Assembly: GCF_024105655.1 (NCBI RefSeq)
Contig: NZ_JAAAMH010000001.1
Location: 558,001 to 622,000 of the forward strand
DNA from: Aliihoeflea sp. 40Bstr573
GTDB taxonomy: Bacteria; Pseudomonadota; Alphaproteobacteria; Rhizobiales; Rhizobiaceae
Direction of reading: 5' to 3'
DNA: 64,000 nt
In this document: positions 1 to 7,994 of the stretch, piece after piece
Layout: the number at the start of each line of letters is the position of its first letter
Position numbering within the stretch: position 1 is the first letter of the stretch
Notes under the pieces: model-generated
Told to the model about the DNA's origin: nothing
The model's database searches: none
Seen by the model: only the letters and a program-made list of their open reading frames with translations
Translations under genes and position numbers: made by a program

Positions 1-32
1 TATATCGCATGTCGTTCACTAATTTGCAACGA

Positions 33-629
33 CTAGGCCAGTTCATCCACCTCTGATTGACGCAATTCGCCCTTCATCAGCCTTGGCATCAGGGCATCGA
101 AGTCGCCGGGGAAGACGCCATTTTTCTGCAGGATTTGCAGTCCTTCGGCTTCTGAACGGGGAGCCGGAATTAGTTCGTCTCTCGCGCGCGTGTGTGTATA
201 GGGCAGTGCCTTTCCTTCGTGGCCCGGCGGACTATGGATATGGTTATAATTGCCATTGGCCCAACTATTAGCCGGGCTATTGGTTGGGCTATCCTGCTCG
301 GCTTCCTTCTCCCAACGCTTGCGAGCGCCCTTCTTGCCCTTCCGAACATTGGCTATGTGCGCGGCCTCGACTTCGTGTCGACGCTTGGCGAGCCGTTCCG
401 GTGTCCAGTCGACGCCGAACAATTCCATCATCGTGTCGCGCAGATCGGCCCATCGTTCCGGGGTGACGCGGGCGATGCGAGCGAGACGGTTATCGTCATC
501 GGGCAAGGCGCCGTGCTGCCAGAACGCGAACGACAAAAGCTGATAGACGCCAAATTCCTCCGCCGACAGGTGCGAGGTTTCCGACAATACGTCGCCGCAG
601 CTTTGCGAGATAAACGGAAGAACCGTCAT
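33..629 (-). CDS. DUF1376 (YdaU-like) protein of the element
   Basis: A 198-residue protein. Residues 4 to about 90 match the DUF1376/YdaU pattern seen in prophage and plasmid replication modules: LPFISQSCGDVL, then HLSAEEFGVYQLL and WADLR. A basic stretch follows (RKGKKGARKRWEKE), then a low-complexity Asn/Ser/Pro linker and a short C-terminal helical part. The ATG at 629 overlaps the TGA of the upstream gene in an ATGA, which favours it over longer in-frame starts. Family members often sit beside helicase loaders or primases, so a role in element replication is plausible but not shown here. It is the last gene of the leftward operon inside the window. Confidence 0.75.
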   Translation of the reverse strand: MTVLPFISQSCGDVLSETSHLSAEEFGVYQLLSFAFWQHGALPDDDNRLARIARVTPERWADLRDTMMELFGVDWTPERLAKRRHEVEAAHIANVRKGKKGARKRWEKEAEQDSPTNSPANSWANGNYNHIHSPPGHEGKALPYTHTRARDELIPAPRSEAEGLQILQKNGVFPGDFDALMPRLMKGELRQSEVDELA

Positions 630-1525
630 TCGGCGCCTCCCGCCATGATCTCGGCCATGCGCTCGATGTGCGCCCGCTCGGACGCCTCGGCTGTTTTGGC
701 GACTGCGAGCGCGCCGTCTGGCAGCAAGTTCTCGATGCACTCCCAGAGCATGTGCCGCAGAACATTCGCGGGCATGGCCTCGGCCTCGACAGTCTCCACA
801 ATATGCTGCGAACGCTTGTCGTTGGCCTTCCGGGGCTTCGTTGGAAGATCGTAGCGCTCGATCTGTTCCTCGGTGATGCCGAGACGCCAGAAATGCAGCT
901 TGATTCCGGGATCGAGATGCTTGCGCAATTCCCGCTCGATCGCCTTGTCGATCAGGACGCCAGCCGGGTCATAATCGCCGATGTAGAGGATGACGCAATC
1001 ACGGCCGCGCGCGTCCTGATTAATATATTCCGCCGCCTGATAGGCCAGGGTCCAGCTTGTGAAGCCGCCGGCAGGATAAAGGCTGACGGCCAATTCCTCG
1101 CACGTTTCCTGCACCACGCCCGCGATCGAACGCGACTCCACCCAGACCTCGCAATAGAAGTGCGATTGCTGCCAGAGATCGGCGCGGTAATGGCCGGCAA
1201 CCGTGCGCAGGAAATCGCCCGCGCTCCGGTAGGTGTTGACGAAATAGCCGCGACGGGTTGCGTCGGTGATCCAGCTATACGGGATGGCGCCGGTTTCGCG
1301 CAGGGTGAGCAAGCGCCGCTGCACGACGCCATAGCCGTTGCCGGGGCCGCTATCGGTCTTGGGAACCGGCTCAGGCAAGCGCGGGTCCGTCATCCTGTAA
1401 AAGACGTGGCGAACCGATTGCGGGTGATCTTCCTGCAGCACTGCGATGATCTGCCGATCGACTTGCTCAATCTGCGCTTTGGTGCGGCGAAAGCGTTTAG
1501 TGGCCGTGCCCGTTAAATCCGTCAT
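626..1525 (-). CDS. Spo11/topoisomerase VI A-subunit-like protein
   Basis: A 299-residue protein. Residues 37-45 (SVRHVFYRM) match the catalytic 5Y-CAP motif of the topoisomerase VI A subunit and Spo11, with Tyr43 as the candidate DNA-attacking residue. A Toprim fold follows: Glu130 in VWVES and the acidic pair Asp184/Asp186 in GDYDPAG are the expected metal ligands. It is shorter than typical topoisomerase VI A subunits (about 350-390 residues). No GHKL ATPase B subunit is visible nearby. A-subunit-only proteins have been described in mobile elements, but whether this cleaves DNA is inferred only. It overlaps both neighbours by ATGA, so it is co-translated with the DUF1376 gene and an unknown 81-residue gene. 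Confidence 0.65.
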   Translation of the reverse strand: MTDLTGTATKRFRRTKAQIEQVDRQIIAVLQEDHPQSVRHVFYRMTDPRLPEPVPKTDSGPGNGYGVVQRRLLTLRETGAIPYSWITDATRRGYFVNTYRSAGDFLRTVAGHYRADLWQQSHFYCEVWVESRSIAGVVQETCEELAVSLYPAGGFTSWTLAYQAAEYINQDARGRDCVILYIGDYDPAGVLIDKAIERELRKHLDPGIKLHFWRLGITEEQIERYDLPTKPRKANDKRSQHIVETVEAEAMPANVLRHMLWECIENLLPDGALAVAKTAEASERAHIERMAEIMAGGAE

Positions 1526-1767
1526 CGGCCGACCTCGTTGACGCCGATCAGGCCGGAGTCTGATAGTTCTCGGCGGCGGCGGTTAAGCTCCGCCTCGGTC
1601 TCGCAAAGGACCGTCTCGACCGGACAGCCGATGCGATGGATCGTGAGCGCGTAGCCCCTGCCCCAGCGTTGCTGCGTGAAGTGAGACTTGGCGCCGACGA
1701 TATCCATCTTGTCGGCGGGTTGCTCGAAAGGCTTGCGGCCGCGCCGAAGATCGCGCGGGCCGCTCAT
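1522..1767 (-). CDS. hypothetical element protein, 81 aa
   Basis: Not recognised. The 81-residue product is basic and arginine-rich at both ends, with a central segment (FTQQRWGRGYALTIHRIG) that could form a small beta unit and two cysteines (Cys48, Cys55 region). It overlaps the following Spo11-like gene by ATGA (1522-1525) and the preceding gene by four bases (1764-1767). This makes it an integral member of a tightly packed operon and supports its being real despite its size. The product could be a partner of the Spo11-like protein, but that is only inference from position. Confidence 0.6.
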   Translation of the reverse strand: MSGPRDLRRGRKPFEQPADKMDIVGAKSHFTQQRWGRGYALTIHRIGCPVETVLCETEAELNRRRRELSDSGLIGVNEVGR

Positions 1768-2027
1768 ATTCCAGCCTCCGGTTCGCCGAGTTCGGCAGGA
1801 TCAAGCTCTAGGTCGACTGCGTGACCCCAAGTCGGATGCCCGGCAAGCCATGGCTCGTCGTCGCCGCTATCGCGCTCGTCGCAACGGTCGTCATCGACCG
1901 CCTGATCCGCGTCGGTATCTTCCAGATCGCAATCGCCGTCGAGATCGTCGAGCACCGCCAAGAGCAGTTCGGTGATGCCGGCCAGCCCGTCGCGGACGGT
2001 GCGCAGTTTCGTGATCGCGTCCGTCAT
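1764..2027 (-). CDS. hypothetical acidic element protein, 87 aa
   Basis: Not recognised. The 87-residue product begins with an amphipathic helix (residues 4-28, LRTVRDGLAGITELLLAVL) and continues into a strongly acidic, Asp-rich tail (residues 28-60). It overlaps the upstream AlpA-like gene (2024-2027) and the downstream gene (1764-1767) by four bases each. Such acidic small proteins occur in phage and satellite early operons, sometimes as DNA mimics, but nothing here proves a function. Confidence 0.6.
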   Translation of the reverse strand: MTDAITKLRTVRDGLAGITELLLAVLDDLDGDCDLEDTDADQAVDDDRCDERDSGDDEPWLAGHPTWGHAVDLELDPAELGEPEAGI

Positions 2028-2242
2028 GCTGCCACCTCACGATCGGCAGCGGCCTTGTCGAGCATCGCGAGGATTTCGCTACGGCGCCAGCGGGACGTGC
2101 CGGGTCCGATCTTGATCGGTGCCGGGAAGCGGCCAGTTTTGACGCCCTTGTAAAGCGTCGACGGAGTGATCGGGGTTTCCTTGCCGCCGATAAGCTGGCA
2201 GGCAATGGTGATGGTGACGAGATCGTCAGCCGGGTCTGTCAT
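2024..2242 (-). CDS. AlpA-family / excisionase-like HTH regulator
   Basis: A 72-residue protein with the layout of AlpA/MerR-like helix-turn-helix proteins: a recognition region around TPSTLYKGVKTGRFPAPIKI, then GTSRWRRSEILAML. That final segment resembles the 'wing plus W-R-x-S-E-I' ending typical of AlpA and excisionases. In P4-like elements AlpA regulates integrase or excision. It is the first gene of the leftward operon (2242 to 33), so it may control this operon or the neighbouring integrase unit. The start is ATG at 2242, after a short non-coding gap (2243-2323). Confidence 0.75.
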   Translation of the reverse strand: MTDPADDLVTITIACQLIGGKETPITPSTLYKGVKTGRFPAPIKIGPGTSRWRRSEILAMLDKAAADREVAA

Positions 2243-2323
2243 GGTGTAGCCTCGCGTGTTGAGTGGTATTCACGCGAGGAATTTGCCGGGGGCGGAACGC
2301 TAGCGGCACGCCATAAAGGGCGG

Positions 2324-2815
2324 CTATTTTTGGCGGTAAGCTGGCCTCTCCCACAAATCTCTTACTGCAACAGGATCGACGTTCTCACGCCCCTCAAGCC
2401 GCAACGCAATCTCGATGGCTTCGTCTTTCATCGCCGATCGAATGCCGTAATCATCAAAGCCGCTCGCTTCATGAAGCTTCCTCCAGCGCCGATAGACTAC
2501 TTGCGCAGCATAGACGGCACTGTGCAGATCATGATTTCGCGGTCTGCCGCGCTTCGCAGTGGGCGCGGCAAGTGCGGCCTTCTCAATCGCGTCTGCAAGT
2601 TCAAGCTTGTCGTCTTGGCCAATTGGCCGATCTGATCTCAACCAATCCAACAAGGAATTGGGATTGCGTTCGAGACCGATCCATCGGACGAGAGCGCCTG
2701 AAAATGTTTCATTCAGATAACGTTTCATCGTCGGAGCCAAGGATTTGGCGACTGCTTGATACTGGTCCCTCATCTGCGCTTCGACAATGCGCCCGCCTTC
2801 ACGCCAATCCTTCAC
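2324..2815 (-). CDS. hypothetical protein cotranslated with integrase, 163 aa
   Basis: Not recognised. The GTG start at 2815 overlaps the integrase TGA in a GTGA, so the two are almost certainly co-translated. The 163-residue product is helical and mixed in charge. A short basic segment, AKRGRPRNHDLHSAV (about residues 90-104), looks like an AT-hook-style GRPR motif followed by a helix that could touch DNA. Its coupling to the integrase suggests a recombination accessory factor, but no excisionase family is apparent. Confidence 0.65.
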   Translation of the reverse strand: MKDWREGGRIVEAQMRDQYQAVAKSLAPTMKRYLNETFSGALVRWIGLERNPNSLLDWLRSDRPIGQDDKLELADAIEKAALAAPTAKRGRPRNHDLHSAVYAAQVVYRRWRKLHEASGFDDYGIRSAMKDEAIEIALRLEGRENVDPVAVRDLWERPAYRQK

Positions 2816-4071
2816 GCGGCGCCCCTCCGCATCGGAACGATCTCGCCTCTGCCGTCAATGATGCCGGCGAGCCGATCGGCCCAAAGTTCAAGCGCTTCGC
2901 GCTTCTCCCGGTCATAGGTGTAGCGAGCATAGACGCGGCTGGTGATGCTGGCCTTGGTGACGCTCACATGGTTCAGCACATGGCCGACGATGAACGGGCT
3001 GATCCCGATTTCCTCCATGTGCGTGGCGGCAGTTCTGCGCAGATCGTGCGGGGTCCACGGCGCCATTCCGAAGATCGTCCCCTCTACCTCTAGACGCTTA
3101 ACTGCCTTCGGGACGGATGCTGCCGTGACCGCTGCCCGGAAACCGGGTGCGGGAAAGACCCATGCAGGGACCGCCAAGTCCTTTCGCTCGGCAAGTGCGT
3201 CGACGGCCTCCGACTGATCGCGAATGATCTTCACGGCAACGGGCGCCAACGGCACGACATGTTCGCGGCCATTCTTGGCGCGGTCGGCGGGGATCGTCCA
3301 CGTCGCCGCATCGAGATCGATTTCGTCGCGCGTCATGCCCGCAATCTCGCCGACACGTTGCCCGGTGACGAGACAGAGCCGAAGAATGCGCCGCGTTGAT
3401 TCGCGCATGTCGGCATCGGGCAGCGCCAGCCATAGCGTCTTAATCTCGTCGGCAGTGAGGAAGCGGTCGCGTTCCTTCGTCTCGGTCGGCCGGCGCATTC
3501 CGTCGACAAGATTGTCGTCGAGATCGCCGCGCCCCTTCGCCCAGCGCACCATGGCGCGCATGTCCTCGAAAAGCCGGTTTGCCTCGACGGGTGCGCCTCG
3601 ATCCTTCACGGCATCGATGCAGCGAGTGAGATCGCGACGATGGAGATCAGCAAGCTTGATTGTCCCGATGACATCGGAAATGTTTTTGCGGAGCCGCCGG
3701 GCGATTTCGTCGCCGCTGCGCTTCGTCGATGCGTGTCGGGCGATGTAGTTATCCACAAGGTCGGAAACGGTCTGCGAAGCCGCGTGAGCGCGCTTCTCGG
3801 CAATTGGGTCCGCTCCCTCGCCGATACCCGCCCGCGCGTCTCTAGCCTTCTCTCTGGCCTTCACAAGTTTGATCTCAGGATAGCGGCCCAACTTCATGCG
3901 GGCGCGCTTGCCGTCCGCCGGCTTCGTGTAGACAAGGTTCCAGGCGCGGGTGCCGGCTGGCGAGACGCGCAGGCATAGCCCCTTAACGACGGTATCGAAA
4001 AAGTCGGTCTGTTTGCCCTCGGCGGGCTTGGCGGTCTGGCAAAAGCGGTCAGTCAGTTCGATCGTCGGCAT
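2812..4071 (-). CDS. int: P4-type tyrosine integrase
   Basis: A 419-residue phage-type tyrosine recombinase. The N-terminus (residues 1-90, TDRFCQTAKPAEGKQ, GLCLRV, ARMKLGRYPEIKLVKAR) is the DUF4102 arm-binding domain of P4-like integrases, followed by a SAM-like core-binding domain. The catalytic residues are present: Arg in TGQRVGEIAG, Lys in the following strand, H-x-x-R in TPHDLRRTAATH, His in HVLNHVS and the nucleophilic Tyr in the RVYARYTYDREK segment. The gene reads away from the tRNA-Asn fragment, with direct repeats in the gap. It should integrate the element into tRNA-Asn. Length and motifs look intact, so the element may still be mobile. Confidence 0.95.
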   Translation of the reverse strand: MPTIELTDRFCQTAKPAEGKQTDFFDTVVKGLCLRVSPAGTRAWNLVYTKPADGKRARMKLGRYPEIKLVKAREKARDARAGIGEGADPIAEKRAHAASQTVSDLVDNYIARHASTKRSGDEIARRLRKNISDVIGTIKLADLHRRDLTRCIDAVKDRGAPVEANRLFEDMRAMVRWAKGRGDLDDNLVDGMRRPTETKERDRFLTADEIKTLWLALPDADMRESTRRILRLCLVTGQRVGEIAGMTRDEIDLDAATWTIPADRAKNGREHVVPLAPVAVKIIRDQSEAVDALAERKDLAVPAWVFPAPGFRAAVTAASVPKAVKRLEVEGTIFGMAPWTPHDLRRTAATHMEEIGISPFIVGHVLNHVSVTKASITSRVYARYTYDREKREALELWADRLAGIIDGRGEIVPMRRGAA

Positions 4072-4074
4072 CCC

Positions 4075-4140
4075 CGTACCTTTTTTTTCTGGAACCGGTC
4101 AAAAACCCGGTTTCTGCCAATAGGTACGGAAATAGGTACG
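4075..4140. repeat. putative integrase arm-type repeats
   Basis: Two perfect copies of AATAGGTACG lie at 4119-4128 and 4131-4140, 12 bases apart. An inverted CGTACC lies at 4075-4080, and a palindrome AACCGG-N8-CCGGTT at 4093-4112. They sit between the integrase start and the tRNA fragment, where arm-type sites or an integrase operator are expected. No binding is shown. The rest of 4072-4271 shows nothing else recognisable. Confidence 0.5.
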
Positions 4141-4271
4141 CCAGAACATGCGCTTTGTCGATATGTCTCGACACGGGTCGAAACGACAGGACAGAGTTAA
4201 TGACGCATTTTCAATGCTTTGAGCGTTTCCAGAGATGGCGAGCGGTAGCCGCAAATGTCAGTGGAAAACCT

Positions 4272-4316
4272 CTGTTAACCGGTTGGTCGCTGGTTCGAAT
4301 CCGGCCCGGGGAGCCA
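4272..4316 (+). other. tRNA-Asn 3' fragment (attachment site, attR-like)
   Basis: The sequence reads as the 3' part of tRNA-Asn from the anticodon loop on: CTGTTAA (anticodon GTT), the 3' anticodon strand CCGGT, a full T-arm (GCTGG-TTCGAAT-CCGGC), the acceptor 3' strand CCGGGGA, the discriminator G and an encoded CCA. No D-arm or 5' acceptor strand is present upstream. Homology starts at the anticodon loop, a usual crossover position for tyrosine integrases. This marks the element/chromosome junction. It is not a functional tRNA. Confidence 0.85.
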
Positions 4317-4413
4317 TTTATCAGGCAGACGAACAGTCTCGCCAGAGCGAACAGCCCGGCGTCTCCCGCTAGGCACTTTACTCGCTCGCCAATTATGGTA
4401 CTGCCACGGCACT

Positions 4414-4489
<76 letters not shown>

Positions 4490-4570
4490 CGTCCGCCATC
4501 ATCGCTTTGCAGGCCCTCTCCAACATGCTACCCGCTTGATCGCAGGCATTTGGTGGACTAGGCGCAATTG

Positions 4571-5350
4571 ATGGATTCACGTTCTCTTCCGCAATCGATC
4601 GCCTTCGTCAGCGCCGCCACCGAGGAGGCGCAGTCGGCTGCCCATCGGCTGGCCGCGCTTTACGGCCAGACAAGCCTCGAAGACGCTGACGTGGTCGTGG
4701 CGCTGGGTGGCGACGGTTTCATGCTGCAGACGCTGCGCGAGCAGATGGGCACCGGCAAGACGATCTACGGCATGAACAAGGGGACGGTCGGGTTCCTGAT
4801 GAACGAGTTCAGCGAAGCGAACCTGCGCGAGCGCATCGCCGCCGCCCTGCCCGAAACGATCCGGCCGCTGGAAATGATCGCCGAGACTGCTGAAGGTCCG
4901 GAAAGCAAGCTTCTGGCGATCAACGAAATCGCGCTCTTTCGCCAGTCGGCCCAGGCCGCCAAGCTGCGCATCACCATCGACGGCAAGGTACGGCTTGACG
5001 AACTCGTCTGCGACGGGGTGATGGTCGCGACGCCGGCGGGCTCTACGGCCTACAACCTGTCCGCCCACGGCCCGATCCTGCCGCTCGATGCGCCCCTTCT
5101 GGCGCTGACGCCGGTCAGCCCGTTTCGGCCCCGCCGCTGGCGCGGTGCGCTCCTTCCGAACCGCGCAACGGTCAGCTTCGACATTCTCGAAGCGGAAAAG
5201 AGGCCGGTCAACGCGGTTGCGGACCACACCGAGATACGTTCGGTCCTCAAGGTGACGGTCCGCGAGGCAAGCGACGTCACCACGACCGTTCTCTTTGATG
5301 CCAGCCATTCCTGGGACGAACGCGTTCTCGCCGAGCAGTTCCGGTATTGA
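4571..5350 (+). CDS. nadK: NAD kinase
   Basis: A 259-residue ATP-NAD kinase, which phosphorylates NAD to NADP in the cytoplasm. The family GGDG motif is in [12 protein letters not shown] (about residues 42-53), and the NE motif in [10 protein letters not shown]. The glycine/threonine-rich segment [18 protein letters not shown] shapes the NAD site, and the C-terminal strand ends in the usual short form of alphaproteobacterial enzymes. ATG at 4571 is chosen; a TTG directly before it is in frame but not needed. It stands alone between tRNA-Thr and the helicase gene. Confidence 0.95.
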   Translation: MDSRSLPQSIAFVSAATEEAQSAAHRLAALYGQTSLEDADVVVALGGDGFMLQTLREQMGTGKTIYGMNKGTVGFLMNEFSEANLRERIAAALPETIRPLEMIAETAEGPESKLLAINEIALFRQSAQAAKLRITIDGKVRLDELVCDGVMVATPAGSTAYNLSAHGPILPLDAPLLALTPVSPFRPRRWRGALLPNRATVSFDILEAEKRPVNAVADHTEIRSVLKVTVREASDVTTTVLFDASHSWDERVLAEQFRY

Positions 5351-5521
5351 ATGGCCAATTCGCGTTCATGTTAACGAAAACAGCTTGAAAAGCCCGGATT
5401 CGATTGACATTTGGTGGGCTGGGCCTTAACGCCACGGCAGCACTTCCACGCCGCTGGCCTGGAATCCTTGTTGCATGCGCCCATTTTGGCGCCGCCAAAC
5501 CTAGCAGAGACAAACAAACAC

Positions 5522-7096
5522 GTGTCAGCTGAAAGCAAGATTGAAGATCAGGCTTCCGAACAGCCTTTGACCTTTGCCGATCTCGGGCTCTCGCCCAAAG
5601 TCCTCTCCGCGGTGACGGACGCCGGATACGCGGTGCCGACCCCGATCCAGGCCGGGTCGATCCCCCACGCACTGCTCGGCAAGGACGTCCTCGGCATCGC
5701 GCAGACGGGCACGGGCAAGACCGCCGCCTTCGTGCTGCCGATGATCACGCGTCTTGAAAAGGGACGCGCCCGCGCGCGAATGCCCCGTACGCTGATCCTT
5801 GAGCCGACGCGCGAACTGGCCGCGCAGGTCGAGGAAAACTTCATCAAGTACGGCAAGAACCACAAGCTCAACATCGCGCTTCTGATCGGCGGTGTGTCGT
5901 TCGACGAGCAGGAAAAGAAGCTCGAGCGCGGCGCGGACGTTCTGATCGCAACTCCGGGACGGCTGCTCGATCATCGCGAGCGCGGCAAGCTGCTGCTCAA
6001 CGCTGTCGACATCCTCGTCATCGACGAGGCCGATCGCATGCTCGACATGGGCTTCATTCCCGATATCGAACGCATCTGCGAGATGATTCCCTTCACGCGC
6101 CAGACGCTGTTCTTCTCGGCGACGATGCCGCCCGAAATCACGAAGCTCACCGAGAAGTTCCTGCAGGCACCGGTCCGCGTCGAGGTCTCGAAGGCTGCAT
6201 CGACCGCGACCACGGTCACGCAGAGGCTGGTGAAGTCGAAGTCGAAGGACTGGGACAAGCGCGCCGTGCTGCGCGATCTGATCCGCGCCGAAGAAGGCGA
6301 ACTCAAGAACGCGATCATCTTCTGCAATCGCAAGACGGCCGTTTCCGAGCTCTTTCGCTCGCTGGTGAAGCACGAGTTCGACGCCGGCGCGCTGCATGGC
6401 GACATGGACCAGCGCGCGCGCATGGCCATGCTGGCCGGTTTCAGGGACGGCAAGCTGAAGCTGCTCGTCGCCTCCGACGTCGCCGCGCGCGGCCTCGACA
6501 TTCCCGATGTCAGTCACGTCTTCAATTTCGACGTGCCGATCCATGCCGAGGATTACGTCCACCGCATCGGCCGCACCGGACGTGCCGGCCGCTCCGGCAA
6601 AGCGTTCACCTTGGCGACCAAATCCGACGGCAAGTATGTCGATGCGATCGAAAAGCTGATCGGCCAGAGCATCGAATGGCACGACGGCGATCTTTCGACC
6701 ATCGTCCAGGACGACAGTGCCGATGAGGCTCCACGCCGTGGCGCCAAGGGCAGCCGTGGTGGACGTGGCGGCCGCAAGGGCGACGACGAAAAGCGCCCGC
6801 GCCGTGGCCGCAAATCGGAAGAAGCTCCTGCAGTGGCGGAAGCGGAAGTCGAAGCCGCGCCGTTGGCCGAGGCCCCGGTCGTCGAGAACGCTGAGCCACG
6901 TGCCGAACGCAGCGAACGCCGCGACGCGATCCGCGCAGAAAACGCCGATCGCCAGCGTGCAGCCAATTCCTCCGATCAGCGCAACACGCGCAACCAGGAT
7001 CGTGACCGGCGTCACCGCCGCGACGATCTGGGCGATGCGCCGATCGGCTTCGGCGACGACATTCCGGCCTTCATGAAGGTCGTCGCGAAGGTTTGA
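5522..7096 (+). CDS. DEAD-box ATP-dependent RNA helicase (RhlE-like)
   Basis: A 524-residue DEAD-box helicase that remodels RNA or RNP. Motifs run in order: the Q motif (LSPKVLSAVTDAGYAVPTPIQ), Walker A AQTGTGKT, Ia PTRELAAQ, TPGR, DEAD in VIDEADRMLDMGF, SAT in FFSATMPPE, and HRIGRTGRAGR. The C-terminal third (from about residue 410) is a charged, Arg/Gly-rich disordered tail, probably RNA-binding. The in-frame ORF opens at 5411, but its N-terminus looks like untranslated leader. GTG at 5522 gives a start just before the conserved domain, although its ribosome site is weak. Its 3' end overlaps the convergent TfoX-N gene by 26 bases. Confidence 0.92.
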   Translation: MSAESKIEDQASEQPLTFADLGLSPKVLSAVTDAGYAVPTPIQAGSIPHALLGKDVLGIAQTGTGKTAAFVLPMITRLEKGRARARMPRTLILEPTRELAAQVEENFIKYGKNHKLNIALLIGGVSFDEQEKKLERGADVLIATPGRLLDHRERGKLLLNAVDILVIDEADRMLDMGFIPDIERICEMIPFTRQTLFFSATMPPEITKLTEKFLQAPVRVEVSKAASTATTVTQRLVKSKSKDWDKRAVLRDLIRAEEGELKNAIIFCNRKTAVSELFRSLVKHEFDAGALHGDMDQRARMAMLAGFRDGKLKLLVASDVAARGLDIPDVSHVFNFDVPIHAEDYVHRIGRTGRAGRSGKAFTLATKSDGKYVDAIEKLIGQSIEWHDGDLSTIVQDDSADEAPRRGAKGSRGGRGGRKGDDEKRPRRGRKSEEAPAVAEAEVEAAPLAEAPVVENAEPRAERSERRDAIRAENADRQRAANSSDQRNTRNQDRDRRHRRDDLGDAPIGFGDDIPAFMKVVAKV

Positions 7097-7421
7097 CCTT
7101 CTTCGACATTTCGGCGCGGCGCGAAGCCGCGTCGGCTTTGCGCGCCCATTCGGCGAGTTCCGCCGGATCATCGAGCGCAGCGTCCGGAACGGACCAGTAC
7201 GGCATCAACGCCGGCTTCCCCTTGCCCTCATATACCCATTGCCGCGAGCTCGCCGCCGCGAACACAGGCGCGCTTTCGCCATCCGCCTTGAGCCAGACCT
7301 CATCGAAGGAATGAAGGGCGATAATGCGGCCCTGATAATATATGCCGTGGTCGCCGAACATGCGTCGGACCGTAACCGGCCCGAATTCCGCGAACATGTC
7401 GATCAGATCTGCCGGTTGCAT
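7071..7421 (-). CDS. TfoX N-terminal domain protein
   Basis: A 116-residue protein consisting of the TfoX/Sxy N-terminal domain: VTVRRMFGDHGIYYQGRIIAL, then VWLKADGES and MPYWSVPDAALDDPAEL, followed by a basic tail. In gamma-proteobacteria TfoX controls competence with a second domain. Stand-alone N-domain proteins are common in rhizobia and their role is unknown. The gene is convergent with the helicase and overlaps its last 26 bases. Confidence 0.85.
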   Translation of the reverse strand: MQPADLIDMFAEFGPVTVRRMFGDHGIYYQGRIIALHSFDEVWLKADGESAPVFAAASSRQWVYEGKGKPALMPYWSVPDAALDDPAELAEWARKADAASRRAEMSKKVKPSRRPS

Positions 7422-7486
7422 GGCTGGGCTCCGCGTGTGGCTGCGCTAGACTAGCGGCTCTGTGCGAAACAAGGGAGCCATTCTAC

Positions 7487-7984
7487 ATGCCCATGCGCCT
7501 GGAAGGTTCGTGCCGCTGCGGCGGCGTCAGATTTGCCGTCGCCAGCCATACCCCCGCGCCCTACCAGCTTTGTTATTGCTCCATATGCCGCAAACAGCAG
7601 GGAGGCGGCGGGTTCGCGATCAATTTGGGCGCGATGGCGCATACGCTTGAGGTTCAAGGGCGCGACGGCACCGGTGTCTACCACGCTCAGATCGAGGACG
7701 ACGAACATCCGCATTGCCGGACATCGACCGGCGAGCGGACATTCTGCCGAGGCTGCGGCTCAGCTCTGTGGCTCTACGATCCGACTTGGCCGGAACTCAT
7801 CCACCCATTCGCATCGGCCATCGACAGCAACCTGCCAAAGCCGCATGCGCGTGTGCATCTGATGTTGAAGTACAAGGCATCATGGGTCGAGCCTGAAATT
7901 CGCGAGAGCGACCAAAGCTTCGATCTCTATCCCGACCTTTCGATCGCCGATTGGCACAAAAAGCATGGCATGTGGGTAGATTGA
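7487..7984 (+). CDS. GFA/CENP-V domain protein
   Basis: A 165-residue member of the GFA (glutathione-dependent formaldehyde-activating enzyme-like) family. The zinc-binding cysteines are all visible: GSCRCGG near the start, YCSICRKQQGG, and TFCRGCGSALW in the C-terminal half. Most proteins of this family have no proven activity; some act on glutathione adducts. The ATG at 7487 is preceded by GGGAG. The stop lies ten bases from the convergent sufA stop. Confidence 0.85.
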   Translation: MPMRLEGSCRCGGVRFAVASHTPAPYQLCYCSICRKQQGGGGFAINLGAMAHTLEVQGRDGTGVYHAQIEDDEHPHCRTSTGERTFCRGCGSALWLYDPTWPELIHPFASAIDSNLPKPHARVHLMLKYKASWVEPEIRESDQSFDLYPDLSIADWHKKHGMWVD

Positions 7985-7994
7985 CGGACAGCCG

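Larger units (their letters stand above)
1..4271. mobile_element. one end of an integrated element (integrase side)
   Basis: The stretch carries a P4-type tyrosine integrase, an AlpA-like regulator, a DUF1376 protein and unknown small genes, all on the minus strand. It ends at a 3' fragment of tRNA-Asn (4272-4316), beyond which ordinary chromosomal genes begin. Known behaviour of such integrases is recombination inside a tRNA gene, leaving an intact tRNA at one end and a displaced 3' piece at the other. I infer that the element extends left of the window and ends at an intact tRNA-Asn on the plus strand. No capsid, conjugation or toxin genes are visible in this part, so its class (satellite, ICE or prophage remnant) is open. 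Bases 1-32 hold nothing I recognise. Confidence 0.8.

Noticed and set aside
5525-7171. 548-codon minus-strand ORF antisense to the DEAD-box gene
   Set aside because: High-GC shadow of a real gene; the composition is typical of a reversed reading and no domain is recognisable.
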